Shown here: positions 9,052-17,833 of the stretch, piece after piece
Numbering within the stretch: the first letter of the stretch is position 1
Layout: each line of letters starts with the position of its first letter
From: CAYJDR01 sp964368965
GTDB taxonomy: Bacteria > Chrysiogenota > Deferribacteres > Deferribacterales > Mucispirillaceae
Direction of reading: 5' to 3'
Assembly (NCBI GenBank): GCA_964368965.1
Contig: CAYJDR010000005.1
Coordinates: forward strand, 25,811 to 89,810
DNA: 64,000 nucleotides
Made by a program: the position numbers and the translations under genes
The notes under the pieces: model-generated
What the model was told of the DNA's origin: nothing
Seen by the model: only the letters and a program-made list of their open reading frames with translations
Database searches by the model: none

Positions 9052-10125
9052 TTATTTTCTTAAACCTTCCGGTATATAATCACAAAATGGTTCTTCTGCC
9101 ATGTATGAGCCTGTAACAGCATATGACCTAGCTCTACAGCCACCGCACACGCCTAAGTAGCGACACTTGCCACACTTGCCTTCATAGCTTTTAAAATCTC
9201 TCATGTCGTTCAGTAATTCAGATGTTTCCCATATCTCTTTAAGTGGTTTTTCAAAAACGTTGCCACCTGCAAGCGGGAAGTATGAACATGGAAGCACGTC
9301 ACCTTCGCTATTAACAAAGCAAATTGTTTGCCCAGCGATACACCCTTTTCCACCACCTGTAGAAAAAGATAGTGAGCGGCGCTCTGCATCAAGGCCATCA
9401 AGCTTTGATTGCTCATGCCATACTCTATAGTATTGTGGCGCACAAGTTGGACGTACTAAGATTTCATCTTCGCTACGCTCAAGCTCATAGTGCCATTTTA
9501 AAATATCATCATAATCTTCTTTAGAAACAAGCTCTGCCATGATATCTTCGCCCCTGCCAGTTGGCACAATCAAGAACATGTACCAAGCATGAGCACCCAT
9601 AGCTTTTGCTTTCCTAAATGTTTCACCAATATATTCTTGGTTACGCTTTGTAAATGCAGAGTTTATGATAAACTTAATGCCGTGCTTATTGAAAAGCTCA
9701 GCTGCATGAAGCGTGCCTTCAAACGCCCCTTCAACGCCACGAAAATCATCGTGAACTTCAGCATTTGGGCCATCTAAACTCATAGATACAATGCGAATGC
9801 CCGACTCTTTAATCTTTTCACATATTTCATCAGTAACTAGCGTGCCATTTGTAGCCATCGCCATACGAAGCCCTTTTTCAGTGCCGTATTTAGCGATTTC
9901 AAAAACATCTTCACGCATTAGTGGCTCGCCACCTGTCAAAACAACTACTGGTGAAGCAAAAGATGTTATCTCATCAATAAACTGCTTCGACTTCTCTAAT
10001 GTGAACTTCCCAACAGATGCATACTCATCAGATGATGACCTACAATGTACACAGTGCAGATTACATGCAGCAGTCATTTCCCATGACATCCATTTTAGTT
10101 CCCATTTTTTTTCTGTGTTACTCAT
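9052..10125 (-). CDS. Radical SAM/SPASM protein, AhbD/NirJ-like
   Basis: This 357-residue enzyme has the radical-SAM cluster motif at C21, C25 and C28 (CNLHCVHC). The SAM-binding GGEP follows, and the C-terminal SPASM-type region is rich in cysteine (CIAGQTICFV, CSYF, CGKCRYLGVCGGC, PFC). This layout resembles the heme-modifying family that includes AhbC, AhbD and NirJ, so a role in siroheme-derived heme b or heme d1 synthesis is the leading idea. Peptide-modifying SPASM enzymes share the architecture, so the substrate is not certain. No other heme gene is adjacent. It lies just upstream of the CoA-transferase gene on the same strand. The 174 bases before it (10126-10299) hold no gene that I can support. 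Confidence 0.8.
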   Translation of the reverse strand: MSNTEKKWELKWMSWEMTAACNLHCVHCRSSSDEYASVGKFTLEKSKQFIDEITSFASPVVVLTGGEPLMREDVFEIAKYGTEKGLRMAMATNGTLVTDEICEKIKESGIRIVSMSLDGPNAEVHDDFRGVEGAFEGTLHAAELFNKHGIKFIINSAFTKRNQEYIGETFRKAKAMGAHAWYMFLIVPTGRGEDIMAELVSKEDYDDILKWHYELERSEDEILVRPTCAPQYYRVWHEQSKLDGLDAERRSLSFSTGGGKGCIAGQTICFVNSEGDVLPCSYFPLAGGNVFEKPLKEIWETSELLNDMRDFKSYEGKCGKCRYLGVCGGCRARSYAVTGSYMAEEPFCDYIPEGLRK

Positions 10126-10299
10126 CCCGTTCTCCCTTAAAACGTAATTCTACTCTAACATATCTTTAAAAATTTGCAAGAGATTATTTGAATTTACCTT
10201 ATATTTATTAGCTTCTTACTTCAAAACATTATTATAAAACTTGTGCATGATAAAATATCTCAAACTTATATCAAGCTCAATCAATTTAATTAAAACATA

Positions 10300-11142
10300 T
10301 TAATATATGCCTCTCACCCTACCATCAAGTGTGTAGATAAAATATGCATCATCTACATTCAATTGCTCTAATTCGTAGGATTGAGGCAATGGAACAGTAC
10401 CCATTGTTTTTAGCACACGTATGACCTCTCGGTCAAGTGCTGGATATCCACTAGTTTGTTTTAATTTGATATTCACAATACGTCCGTTTTTAAAAATTGA
10501 GAAACTAACATTTACTACACCAGACTCATTATTTTGTACAGACAAATCGGGATATTTCCATATTTGATACACATTTCTTTTAAATTTTGAGAAGTATGAA
10601 GCGTATCTTTCCTCAAAAATCGAATATGATGCCGAATCTTCACCTGGTTTCTCTGGTGGTTTTTGCCTTGCGATGCGCTCTATTATATCTGACACATCTG
10701 CCAGTGTTTTTTCATCTTCTTCTATCAGTTCCAGCGGTTTTTCAATATCATCCATGTCTACTAGGTCGCGTACGGTGTCGCCTGTTGGGGATTTTTCTTC
10801 ATCTTCACCTTGCACATTTTTTTCATCATTGCTATCTGCTGGCTCGCTTATTGTGTTTTCAGCTATTTTTGGTGCAGTGTTGACGTCTTTATCCATTGTT
10901 GTTTCGGCGTCTGGCAATGGTTCAATATATTCATTAGGTGGGATAGGTGTCGGGCTCGGCGCTAAAGGCGGCGGTGTTGGCTCTTTTTCTTCTTTTGGCA
11001 CAACAGATATCTCTATAGGCTTCTCTTCTGTAGGTGTTTCAGGCTTTTCAGGTATGGTGATGTATTTTATCGCACCTATATGGATAACAACGGATAAAAT
11101 AACCCCAATAAAAATCAACTTGTTATCTATAATAAACTGCAA
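10300..11142 (-). CDS. TonB-family energy transducer
   Basis: This 280-residue protein has the classic TonB plan. A short cytoplasmic tail and one membrane helix (about 10-27) are followed by a proline- and acid-rich periplasmic spacer (about 33-150) and a C-terminal TonB domain (about 195-280, with VNVSFSIFKNGRIVNIK and SGYPALDREVI). Such proteins carry proton-motive energy from ExbB-ExbD to outer-membrane receptors. No exbB, exbD or receptor gene is in the window. The start is TTG, preceded by GGTAGG at a suitable distance; there is no nearby in-frame ATG. It is divergent from the heat-shock operon. Confidence 0.85.
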   Translation of the reverse strand: MQFIIDNKLIFIGVILSVVIHIGAIKYITIPEKPETPTEEKPIEISVVPKEEKEPTPPPLAPSPTPIPPNEYIEPLPDAETTMDKDVNTAPKIAENTISEPADSNDEKNVQGEDEEKSPTGDTVRDLVDMDDIEKPLELIEEDEKTLADVSDIIERIARQKPPEKPGEDSASYSIFEERYASYFSKFKRNVYQIWKYPDLSVQNNESGVVNVSFSIFKNGRIVNIKLKQTSGYPALDREVIRVLKTMGTVPLPQSYELEQLNVDDAYFIYTLDGRVRGIY

Positions 11143-11247
11143 CGCTTAACCTACCATAAACATACTTATCTATCTTAGACATTTATAATAGACGAAAGTA
11201 TCAAAAAGTCATCATAAATATTTACCATATAATTTGATATAAAAAAA

Positions 11248-11277
11248 CTTGACATGAACTAACTCAAGTTTTATACT
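11248..11277 (+). promoter_or_regulatory. Heat-shock promoter overlapping a HAIR-type HspR operator
   Basis: A strong housekeeping promoter is visible: TTGACA at 11249-11254, a 17-base spacer and TATACT at 11272-11277. Overlaid on its -35 box and spacer is the inverted repeat CTTGACA (11248-11254), seven bases, ACTCAAG (11262-11268). This matches the known HspR operator HAIR (CTTGAGT-N7-ACTCAAG) in spacing and in 12 of 14 arm bases. HspR bound here would block RNA polymerase. The hspR gene is the third gene of the operon it would control, giving negative feedback. A ribosome site, AAAGGAG (11302-11308), precedes the hsp20 ATG. Confidence 0.8.
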
Positions 11278-11315
11278 GTCTATAGTGTAAATAATCATTA
11301 TAAAGGAGCACTAAT

Positions 11316-11741
11316 ATGGGAATTGTTAGATGGACACCTGTTCGAGAACTATTTTCAATGCAAGAACGTATGCACAAAATATTTGATGAGTCATTCAAAA
11401 ACTCTAGTGGCGATTGGTCACCAGCTGTTGATATCTTAGAAAACGACACTGAGATTATCATAATCTGTGAAGCACCTGGCGTATCAGAAGATGATATTGA
11501 TATCCAAGTTGCTGAAGGTGTGCTTATATTATCTGGTGAAAAACGCTTCCGTGAAGAAGAAAAAGGCGATAAATATTTCAGGCTAGAGCGTGCATTCGGC
11601 AAGTTTACTCGCTCGTTCGCTATACCTAGCGCTGTTGATACTGCCACAATTAAGGCATCACTTAAAAATGGCATATTGAAAATTACACTTGCAAAACGCC
11701 CTGACATTGCACCAAAAACAATAAAAATAGAGAAAGAGTAG
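11316..11741 (+). CDS. Small heat-shock protein, Hsp20/alpha-crystallin family
   Basis: This 141-residue small heat-shock protein is an ATP-independent holdase that keeps unfolding proteins soluble for refolding by DnaK and ClpB. The alpha-crystallin domain spans about 35-130. It opens with the PAVDILENDTEI strand and closes near the GILKITLAK motif, the usual G-x-L signature. It is the first gene after the HAIR-controlled promoter and is followed 11 bases later by dnaJ, so it should be among the most strongly heat-induced proteins of this operon. Confidence 0.92.
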   Translation: MGIVRWTPVRELFSMQERMHKIFDESFKNSSGDWSPAVDILENDTEIIIICEAPGVSEDDIDIQVAEGVLILSGEKRFREEEKGDKYFRLERAFGKFTRSFAIPSAVDTATIKASLKNGILKITLAKRPDIAPKTIKIEKE

Positions 11742-11752
11742 GATTTATTAAA

Positions 11753-12865
11753 ATGGCAAAAACGTATTATGAGATTTTAGAGGTTACAAAATCAGCCTCT
11801 GCCGATGAAATTAAAAAAAGCTATAGAAAATTAGCACGCAAATATCACCCTGATGTCAATCCTGATAACAAGGAAGCTGAAGCAAAGTTTAAAGACATAT
11901 CAGAAGCTTATGCCGTTTTATCTGATGCAGATAAACGTAAACAATATGACTCTGTAGGCCACGACGCTTTCACAAGTAGCGGACAAGGCTATAACTTCAA
12001 CAACATGAACTTTGAAGACATGCGCAACTTCCGTTTTGGCGGTGGTGGTTCTTTTGAGGATATGTTTGGCGATATTTTTGGCGGTGCTAGGCGTGGTGGC
12101 GGTCGCTCAAGGCGCCCTACTGTCACAAAAGGTGACGATATCACATACTCAATAAAAGTTCCATTTGCAGACACTGTCACAGGCTCAAGCATTGAAGTAA
12201 ACGTAAACCATTCTGTAACTTGCGATAAATGTGGGGGCACAGGCGGTAAAAAGTCGACATGTTCATCATGTCATGGTACTGGCGCAAGCTCGCAAGGTGG
12301 CGGTATGTTCCAAACTGCATGTGGCACTTGCGGTGGTACTGGCGAACAGTATACTGAAAAATGTAGCAAATGTAACACAAGTGGCTACACACTAACGACA
12401 GAGCGTATAAAAGTTAATATCCCAGCTGGCATATCGCATGAAGCAAAAATACGCATCGCTGGCAAAGGCAACGCTGGTAAAAACGGCGGACCTAGTGGCG
12501 ACTTGTTCATAATTGCAGATGTTGTGCCTAGCACAGTTTACACACGTGAAGGCAACGACTTGATGGCGACTATACCTGTTGATATATTTGAAGCAACACT
12601 TGGTGCAAAAATAAGTGTACCAACTCCTTACGGTGCTGTTATGTTAAACATTCCTGCTGGTACTAAAGGCGGGCAAAAGTTCCGTTTAAAAGGCAGAGGC
12701 ATGCCTATCATGCGTAAAGATACAAAAGGCGATTTATATATAATAGTTGAACTAGTTACACCAACTGAAATATCAAGTGATGTCGAGAATATGCTGAAAT
12801 CAGCAATGGAACAAACAAAGCGACCTGATAGGCAAAGCATTATCGCACAAGGTACAATAAGTTAA
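11753..12865 (+). CDS. dnaJ: Chaperone DnaJ
   Basis: This is a 370-residue type I J-protein. The J domain carries HPD at 32-34, which stimulates the ATPase of DnaK. A glycine/phenylalanine-rich stretch (about 75-120) follows, then a zinc domain with four cysteine repeats (CDKCGGTG, CSSCHGTG, CGTCGGTG and the variant CSKCNTSG, about 155-210) and the C-terminal substrate-binding domains. The fourth repeat lacks the usual final glycine pattern but keeps both cysteines. No dnaK or grpE is in the window, so this copy is linked to hsp20, hspR and clpB instead of the dnaK operon. It may be a second, heat-specific DnaJ. Confidence 0.93.
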   Translation: MAKTYYEILEVTKSASADEIKKSYRKLARKYHPDVNPDNKEAEAKFKDISEAYAVLSDADKRKQYDSVGHDAFTSSGQGYNFNNMNFEDMRNFRFGGGGSFEDMFGDIFGGARRGGGRSRRPTVTKGDDITYSIKVPFADTVTGSSIEVNVNHSVTCDKCGGTGGKKSTCSSCHGTGASSQGGGMFQTACGTCGGTGEQYTEKCSKCNTSGYTLTTERIKVNIPAGISHEAKIRIAGKGNAGKNGGPSGDLFIIADVVPSTVYTREGNDLMATIPVDIFEATLGAKISVPTPYGAVMLNIPAGTKGGQKFRLKGRGMPIMRKDTKGDLYIIVELVTPTEISSDVENMLKSAMEQTKRPDRQSIIAQGTIS

Positions 12866-12875
12866 CGGTGAACTT

Positions 12876-13247
12876 ATGAACAGAAATAAACCAATATATG
12901 CCATAAGTATTGTGTCTGAAATACTTGGTTTGCACCCTCAAACGCTCAGACAATACGAGCGCATGGGGTTGATAGTACCTTCAAGAACAATGGGCAACAC
13001 TAGGCTGTATTCTGATGAAGATTTAGAAAGGCTTAGGTTTATCACAGAGTTAACAAAGGATATCGGTGTAAACCTTGCTGGTGTTGAAATTATCATGCAA
13101 ATGCGTGATGAAATCGCATCGTTGAACGGCACAATCAATGCCCTACAACAACATATAAAGCTAACATATGGCGAAGAACTATCACAAAAACAAGAACAAC
13201 TCACATATGGCATGCAATTTAGAAAAATACACATAGAAAGTGAATAA
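12876..13247 (+). CDS. hspR: Heat-shock repressor HspR (MerR family)
   Basis: This 123-residue regulator of the MerR family has the hallmark HspR helix-turn-helix wording, HPQTLRQYERMG (20-31), followed by P-SRT-G--R-YS in the wing. HspR represses chaperone genes by binding HAIR inverted repeats, commonly with DnaK as co-repressor. The C-terminal part (about 75-123) is a helical dimerisation segment. It lies 10 bases after dnaJ and 19 bases before the ATG of clpB. With the HAIR operator found in front of hsp20, it should regulate its own operon. Confidence 0.93.
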   Translation: MNRNKPIYAISIVSEILGLHPQTLRQYERMGLIVPSRTMGNTRLYSDEDLERLRFITELTKDIGVNLAGVEIIMQMRDEIASLNGTINALQQHIKLTYGEELSQKQEQLTYGMQFRKIHIESE

Positions 13248-13266
13248 ATTTTGATAGGTGTTATTT

Positions 13267-15867
13267 ATGAACTATAATAAAATGACTATAAAATCACAAG
13301 AAATTATACAAAGTGCATTAAAACTGGCTGAGGAGTTACAAAACTCGTCAATCAACCCAGAACACATTTTTGCAGCACTAATCATGCAAAATGACGGACT
13401 TGTTAGGCCACTTCTTCAAAAGATTGGCGTAAACCCTGAGCTTTTACTAAGTGAAACAAACACTATCTTAAACTCCCTACCGAAAGTGTCAAGCGTTGAG
13501 CAAGTATTCTTCTCTAGCGATGCTAAAAAAGTTATTGACTATGCTTTTGATAGTGCAAAAAAAATGAATGATGAATACGTTTCAACTGAACACATCTTAA
13601 TGGGTGTTATTGAGCATGCAGGCTACTCGCTACGCAAAGCAATAGGCAACGCTTCACTTACAGCAAAAGATGTTAAAAAAGCAGTTGAAGAACTTCGTGG
13701 TGGCTCTACAATCACAAGCCAAAACCCTGAAGATAAAATGAACACGCTTGAGAAATACACAATCAACCTCACGCAAGCAGCAAGGGACGGCAAACTCGAC
13801 CCAGTAATCGGCAGAGATGAAGAAATTAGACGTGTCGTACACGTACTATCACGTAGAACAAAGAACAACCCTGTACTAATCGGCGAACCAGGTGTCGGTA
13901 AAACAGCTATCGCTGAAGGGCTTGCACAACGTATCGTAAATGGCGATGTACCTGAAAGTTTGAAAGATAAAATCATTGCTGTACTCGACATGGGAGCATT
14001 AATCGCTGGCACACAATACCGTGGCGAGTTTGAAGATAGACTTAAAGCTATACTTAAAGAAACAAGTGAAAGTAATGGTGGAATAATACTTTTTATTGAT
14101 GAATTACACACATTAGTTGGTGCTGGCGCAACAAGTGGCGCAATGGATGCTGCAAACATTTTAAAGCCTTCACTTGCACGTGGAGAACTTCATTGTATCG
14201 GCGCAACAACGCTTGATGAATATAAAAAATATATCGAAAAAGATGCTGCACTTGAGCGCCGCTTTCAACCTGTAATAGTGAAAGAGCCATCTGTTGAAGA
14301 TACGGTTTCTATCCTACGAGGGTTAAAAGAACGCTATGAACTGCACCATGGAGTACGCATAAAAGATACTGCACTTGTCGCAGCCGCACACCTTGCAAAC
14401 AAATATATATCAGATAGATTTATGCCTGATAAAGCAATAGACTTGATAGATGAAGCTACAGCACGCTTACGCATGGAAATTGACAGCATGCCTGCTGAAC
14501 TTGATGAACTTGAACGTAGACACAGGCAACTTGAAATTGAGAAACAAGCATTAAAACGTGAGTCAGACACCGCGTCTAAATCGAGGCTTGCAAAAATTGA
14601 AGAAGAAATTGCAGACCTACAAGAAAGTATCTCAACAATGTCTGCACAATGGAAAAATGAGAAAAACGTAATTAAATCTTCACGAGATATAAAACAAGAA
14701 ATTGAAGATTGCAAGCAAGAAGCCATCATCGCTGAACGTCATGGCGATTTTGCAAAAGCTGGTGAGCTAAAGTATGGCAAACTTGTTGAACTTGAGAAAA
14801 AACAAGAAGAAATCTCTGAGCAACTAAAAGCTATCCAACATGGACAAGCTATGCTTAAAGAAGAAGTCGATGAAGAAGATGTTGCAGAAGTTGTTTCAAG
14901 GTGGACAGGTGTCCCTACTCGTAAACTATTAGAAGTGGAAGCAAATAAATTGCTCAAAATGGAAGAATGGCTTCACAAACGTGTCGTTGGGCAACATAAA
15001 GCTATCATGGCTATAAGCGAAGCTGTTAGGCGTAGCCGTGCTGGCCTGAACGACCCTAAGCGCCCTATGGGCTCATTCATCTTCTTAGGCCCTACTGGTG
15101 TCGGTAAAACAGAGCTTGCAAAAGCATTAGCCGAGTTCTTGTTTGATACTGAAGATGCAATGATAAGGATAGATATGAGCGAATACATGGAGAAGCATGC
15201 CGTTGCTAAGCTTATCGGAGCGCCTCCAGGATACGTTGGCTATGAGGAAGGCGGACAACTCACTGAAAAAGTACGCCGTCGCCCATACTCTGTGATACTG
15301 CTTGATGAAATCGAAAAAGCGCACCCTGATGTATTCAACATCTTGCTACAAGTGCTTGATGATGGCAGACTTTCAGACTCTAAGGGGCGAGTTGTAAACT
15401 TTAAAAATACGGTAATCATCATGACCTCAAATATTGGCTCGCCATTAATCATGGATGAGTTCGCAGGCGATGGCACACTTGATGAAAAGTATGAGCGCAT
15501 AAATAAAACTGTTGCGAACGAATTATCGCACTATTTTAAACCTGAATTTTTGAACAGGGTTGATGATACAATAGTGTTCCACCCGTTGACAGATAGCGAT
15601 ATTAGAAGCATTGCAAAATTACTACTCAATAGCTTTAACAAACGTTTAGAAGACCTTGACATTAAAGCAACTTTTGATGAAAGCGTAATAGAAGCACTTG
15701 TCGAAAGTGGCTATGATATGAGCTTTGGTGCAAGACCTATGAAACGTGCAATACAAAAAATTATTGAAAATAAAATTGCAGAAAAGCTCATAAGTGGCGA
15801 TATTATACCTAATACTGAAATAAAAATATCATATAATAATGGACAAATTGTGTTTTCTATTGTCTAA
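13267..15867 (+). CDS. clpB: Disaggregase ClpB
   Basis: This hexameric AAA+ disaggregase works with DnaK and DnaJ to pull proteins out of aggregates. Visible in order are an N-terminal Clp repeat domain, the first AAA module with GEPGVGKT (about 205), the long coiled-coil middle domain (about 400-525) typical of ClpB and absent from ClpA, and the second AAA module with GPTGVGKT (about 605) and LLDEIEKAHPDVFN. The ATG at 13267, giving 866 residues, is preferred to the GTG nine bases earlier because AGGTG is correctly spaced from the ATG. It is the fourth gene of the HspR operon. Confidence 0.95.
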   Translation: MNYNKMTIKSQEIIQSALKLAEELQNSSINPEHIFAALIMQNDGLVRPLLQKIGVNPELLLSETNTILNSLPKVSSVEQVFFSSDAKKVIDYAFDSAKKMNDEYVSTEHILMGVIEHAGYSLRKAIGNASLTAKDVKKAVEELRGGSTITSQNPEDKMNTLEKYTINLTQAARDGKLDPVIGRDEEIRRVVHVLSRRTKNNPVLIGEPGVGKTAIAEGLAQRIVNGDVPESLKDKIIAVLDMGALIAGTQYRGEFEDRLKAILKETSESNGGIILFIDELHTLVGAGATSGAMDAANILKPSLARGELHCIGATTLDEYKKYIEKDAALERRFQPVIVKEPSVEDTVSILRGLKERYELHHGVRIKDTALVAAAHLANKYISDRFMPDKAIDLIDEATARLRMEIDSMPAELDELERRHRQLEIEKQALKRESDTASKSRLAKIEEEIADLQESISTMSAQWKNEKNVIKSSRDIKQEIEDCKQEAIIAERHGDFAKAGELKYGKLVELEKKQEEISEQLKAIQHGQAMLKEEVDEEDVAEVVSRWTGVPTRKLLEVEANKLLKMEEWLHKRVVGQHKAIMAISEAVRRSRAGLNDPKRPMGSFIFLGPTGVGKTELAKALAEFLFDTEDAMIRIDMSEYMEKHAVAKLIGAPPGYVGYEEGGQLTEKVRRRPYSVILLDEIEKAHPDVFNILLQVLDDGRLSDSKGRVVNFKNTVIIMTSNIGSPLIMDEFAGDGTLDEKYERINKTVANELSHYFKPEFLNRVDDTIVFHPLTDSDIRSIAKLLLNSFNKRLEDLDIKATFDESVIEALVESGYDMSFGARPMKRAIQKIIENKIAEKLISGDIIPNTEIKISYNNGQIVFSIV

Positions 15868-15890
15868 TATATATAATATAAAATTATCAT

Positions 15891-15918
15891 GTGCGGCAGG
15901 ATGACCCTGCCACACTTT
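15891..15918 (+). other. GC-rich hairpin between clpB and the sigma gene
   Basis: In the 86 bases between clpB and the sigma-factor gene, GTG-GGCAGG (15891-15900) pairs with CCTGCC-CAC (15906-15915) around a five-base loop, with one unpaired base in each arm. Only three T follow, so it is a weak intrinsic terminator at best. It could act as a partial terminator, an attenuator or a processing site that lowers sigma-factor expression relative to the chaperones. It does not cover the GGGAG ribosome site of the next gene. Confidence 0.5.
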
Positions 15919-15953
15919 AATACGTTAGATGCGTTATATATCTGGGAGTAATT

Positions 15954-16886
15954 ATGGAACACAAAGACTCCTCAAAAGATAACACTGAAATTGAAGTTTT
16001 TGAAGACTTTGAACTTGATGTTACCGAAATAATTGAGCCGATAAAATTAGAAGATACCGAGAATGCCTCGACAGATACCCTTTCGTTGTATTTTAAAAAT
16101 ATCTCTAATTACACACATTTACCGCAAGAAAAAGAATATGAACTCGGTAAAAAAATCCAGTCTGGTGACAAAGAAGCCCTGAAAGAACTTGTGCTTGCGA
16201 ACTTGAAGTTTGTAGTTTCGCTAGCAAACAAGTATAAAAATTCAGGAATACCGCTTACAGACATCATCAACCAAGGAAATATTGGGTTGCTTGAAGCTGC
16301 AAAACGCTTTGATCCAGAGAAAAATGTTAAGTTTATCACATATGCAGTATGGTGGATTAGGCAAGCGATTATTCAAGGCATTACAGAGCAAACAGGCTCA
16401 GTACGCCTGCCTATAAAACAAGCGCATATATTATACAAAATAAACATGGCAAAGGAACGCCTCACTAAAGAGCTAAGCCATGAGCCAACTTTTGAGGATA
16501 TATCTAAAGCTACCGGCATAGATATTAATGACATTGATACAGTTCTGCGCGTGTCTAGAAACGACCTATCACTCGACGCGCCTATCCGAAACAATGAAGA
16601 TATCACGTTTCTAGATAACCTAGAAGCTGTTAATAATGTCGAAACAGACATAATTAACAAAACGCTTAGAAATTCGATTGAAGACATGATATCAGACCTT
16701 AGCGACCGTGAAATAGACATTATCACAAAACGCTATGGACTATACGGCGAAAAACCGCAAACACTAGGTGAAATTGGTGACGAGCTAGGCATATCTCGTG
16801 AACGTGTAAGGCAACTAGAGTTAAAAGCACTCGATAAATTACGCAAAAAAGCACTACGAAAAAAACTTAGAGATTACCTAAACTAA
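15954..16886 (+). CDS. Sigma-70 family RNA polymerase sigma factor (group 2-like)
   Basis: This 310-residue sigma factor has regions 1.2 (about 43-70), 2 with LVLANLKFVVSLANKY and the -10-reading ITYAVWWIRQAI, 3 and 4, ending in the helix-turn-helix LGISRERVRQLELKALDKL. It lacks the long N-terminal region 1.1 and the large insertion of primary RpoD, so it is probably an alternative (group 2, RpoS-like) sigma. RpoH is less likely because I do not see the RpoH box. Its place directly after the HspR-controlled chaperone operon suggests a stress role. That role is inference. Confidence 0.88.
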   Translation: MEHKDSSKDNTEIEVFEDFELDVTEIIEPIKLEDTENASTDTLSLYFKNISNYTHLPQEKEYELGKKIQSGDKEALKELVLANLKFVVSLANKYKNSGIPLTDIINQGNIGLLEAAKRFDPEKNVKFITYAVWWIRQAIIQGITEQTGSVRLPIKQAHILYKINMAKERLTKELSHEPTFEDISKATGIDINDIDTVLRVSRNDLSLDAPIRNNEDITFLDNLEAVNNVETDIINKTLRNSIEDMISDLSDREIDIITKRYGLYGEKPQTLGEIGDELGISRERVRQLELKALDKLRKKALRKKLRDYLN

Positions 16887-16891
16887 TAATC

Positions 16892-16920
16892 AGGCGTTGG
16901 GACAGTTCCAACGCCTTTTC
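16892..16920 (+). terminator. Terminator after the sigma-factor gene
   Basis: A nine-base-pair stem (AGGCGTTGG 16892-16900, CCAACGCCT 16908-16916) with a seven-base loop is followed by TTTC. It lies between convergent genes and may serve both. Confidence 0.7.
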
Positions 16921-16924
16921 TATT

Positions 16925-17713
16925 CTAAAACTTTCCGTTATTATTCTTCCAGCTGCTTTTATCTGGAATAGGCGCTACAACATCCCAATGTTCTGCTATT
17001 TTGCCCTCTTCTATACGAAATAGGTCATAAAATGCAGTATGTTCTTCACCGAAGTAACCTTCCATAACACTTATTACAAAGTTACCTTCACCAAATAACA
17101 TGTGTAAATTCTTAAACACCATATTTTTACCTATTTTGCCTAATTCTTCAAGCCCAACACCAAGCCCCGATAAGCCATCTGCAATCATTGGGTTGTGTTG
17201 GATATACCTATCACCATCAAAATAGTTACCCATTGCTCCATAATCGCCACCTATTAAGACGTTCTCTAAAAACTCTTTTACTAAGTCCTTATTTTGCAAT
17301 GTTTGTTCAAAGTCTTTCAGTTCAACATCGCCATCTACTTGCGACCTGCCACTTGGATTTATGCCTGCGTATGGTTGAATATTATCCCAATGTTCAGCGA
17401 TTTGGTCGCCTTCAAAGCGAAATATATCAAACGCTACAACATCGCCCGCACCAGCAAAGTTATAGATGCAGTGCAGCACTACATGGTTATGGTCGCTAAA
17501 TCCACGCACAACTTCAACACTCGATTTTACACTTTGGTTTGCAAAATATTGAGTTGCATCTAAAAAAGCTTGCTTACCACTTGCATACTCTAGATTATGT
17601 TGGATATAGCTATCTGTGAGTGTTTGCTCGCCAACACTTGAGTCGCCCTCGACTAAACTACGTACTAGGGCTTTAGCCATCTCAACTTGGTATCCTGTTC
17701 CTGTAATTGACAT
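16925..17713 (-). CDS. Tandem SnoaL-like (NTF2-fold) protein
   Basis: This 262-residue protein consists of two copies of a SnoaL/NTF2-like domain fused head to tail. The signature YIQHN occurs at 36-40 and again at about 167, and the domain ends DIFRFEGDQIAEHWD and DLFRIEEGKIAEHWD match closely. Members of this fold include small hydrolases, isomerases and ligand-binding proteins, so no reaction can be named. Single-domain forms are about 120-130 residues; this is a clean internal duplication. It has no signal peptide. A strong ribosome site, AAGGAGG, precedes the ATG. It stands alone, convergent with the sigma-factor gene. Confidence 0.8.
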   Translation of the reverse strand: MSITGTGYQVEMAKALVRSLVEGDSSVGEQTLTDSYIQHNLEYASGKQAFLDATQYFANQSVKSSVEVVRGFSDHNHVVLHCIYNFAGAGDVVAFDIFRFEGDQIAEHWDNIQPYAGINPSGRSQVDGDVELKDFEQTLQNKDLVKEFLENVLIGGDYGAMGNYFDGDRYIQHNPMIADGLSGLGVGLEELGKIGKNMVFKNLHMLFGEGNFVISVMEGYFGEEHTAFYDLFRIEEGKIAEHWDVVAPIPDKSSWKNNNGKF

Positions 17714-17789
17714 AAAATTGCCTCCTTATTAGCTTAACATCATTTTATTAAACGTATTGGCAATTTTGTAGTTATTTTTATGGCCTATG

Positions 17790-17824
17790 AAAAAAAGAAA
17801 GGTAGCTAAAATAGATAGCTACCT
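17790..17824 (-). terminator. Terminator of the queD-to-DUF192 run
   Basis: The stem AGGTAGCTA (17800-17808) / TAGCTACCT (17816-17824) lies just past the queD stop. On the minus strand it is followed by a T-rich tract complementary to 17790-17800. It would end the long operon that starts near 26.5 kb. Confidence 0.78.
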
Positions 17825-17833
17825 GAAATGTGA

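Noticed and set aside
10673..11149. 158-residue plus-strand frame opposite the TonB-family gene
   Set aside because: Its serine-glycine repeats are the antisense of the proline/acid-rich TonB linker; the TonB domain and membrane helix support the minus strand.
13623..15500. Long minus-strand open frames opposite clpB (up to 178 residues)
   Set aside because: They are serine-rich shadows of a highly conserved coding gene and have no start signals.
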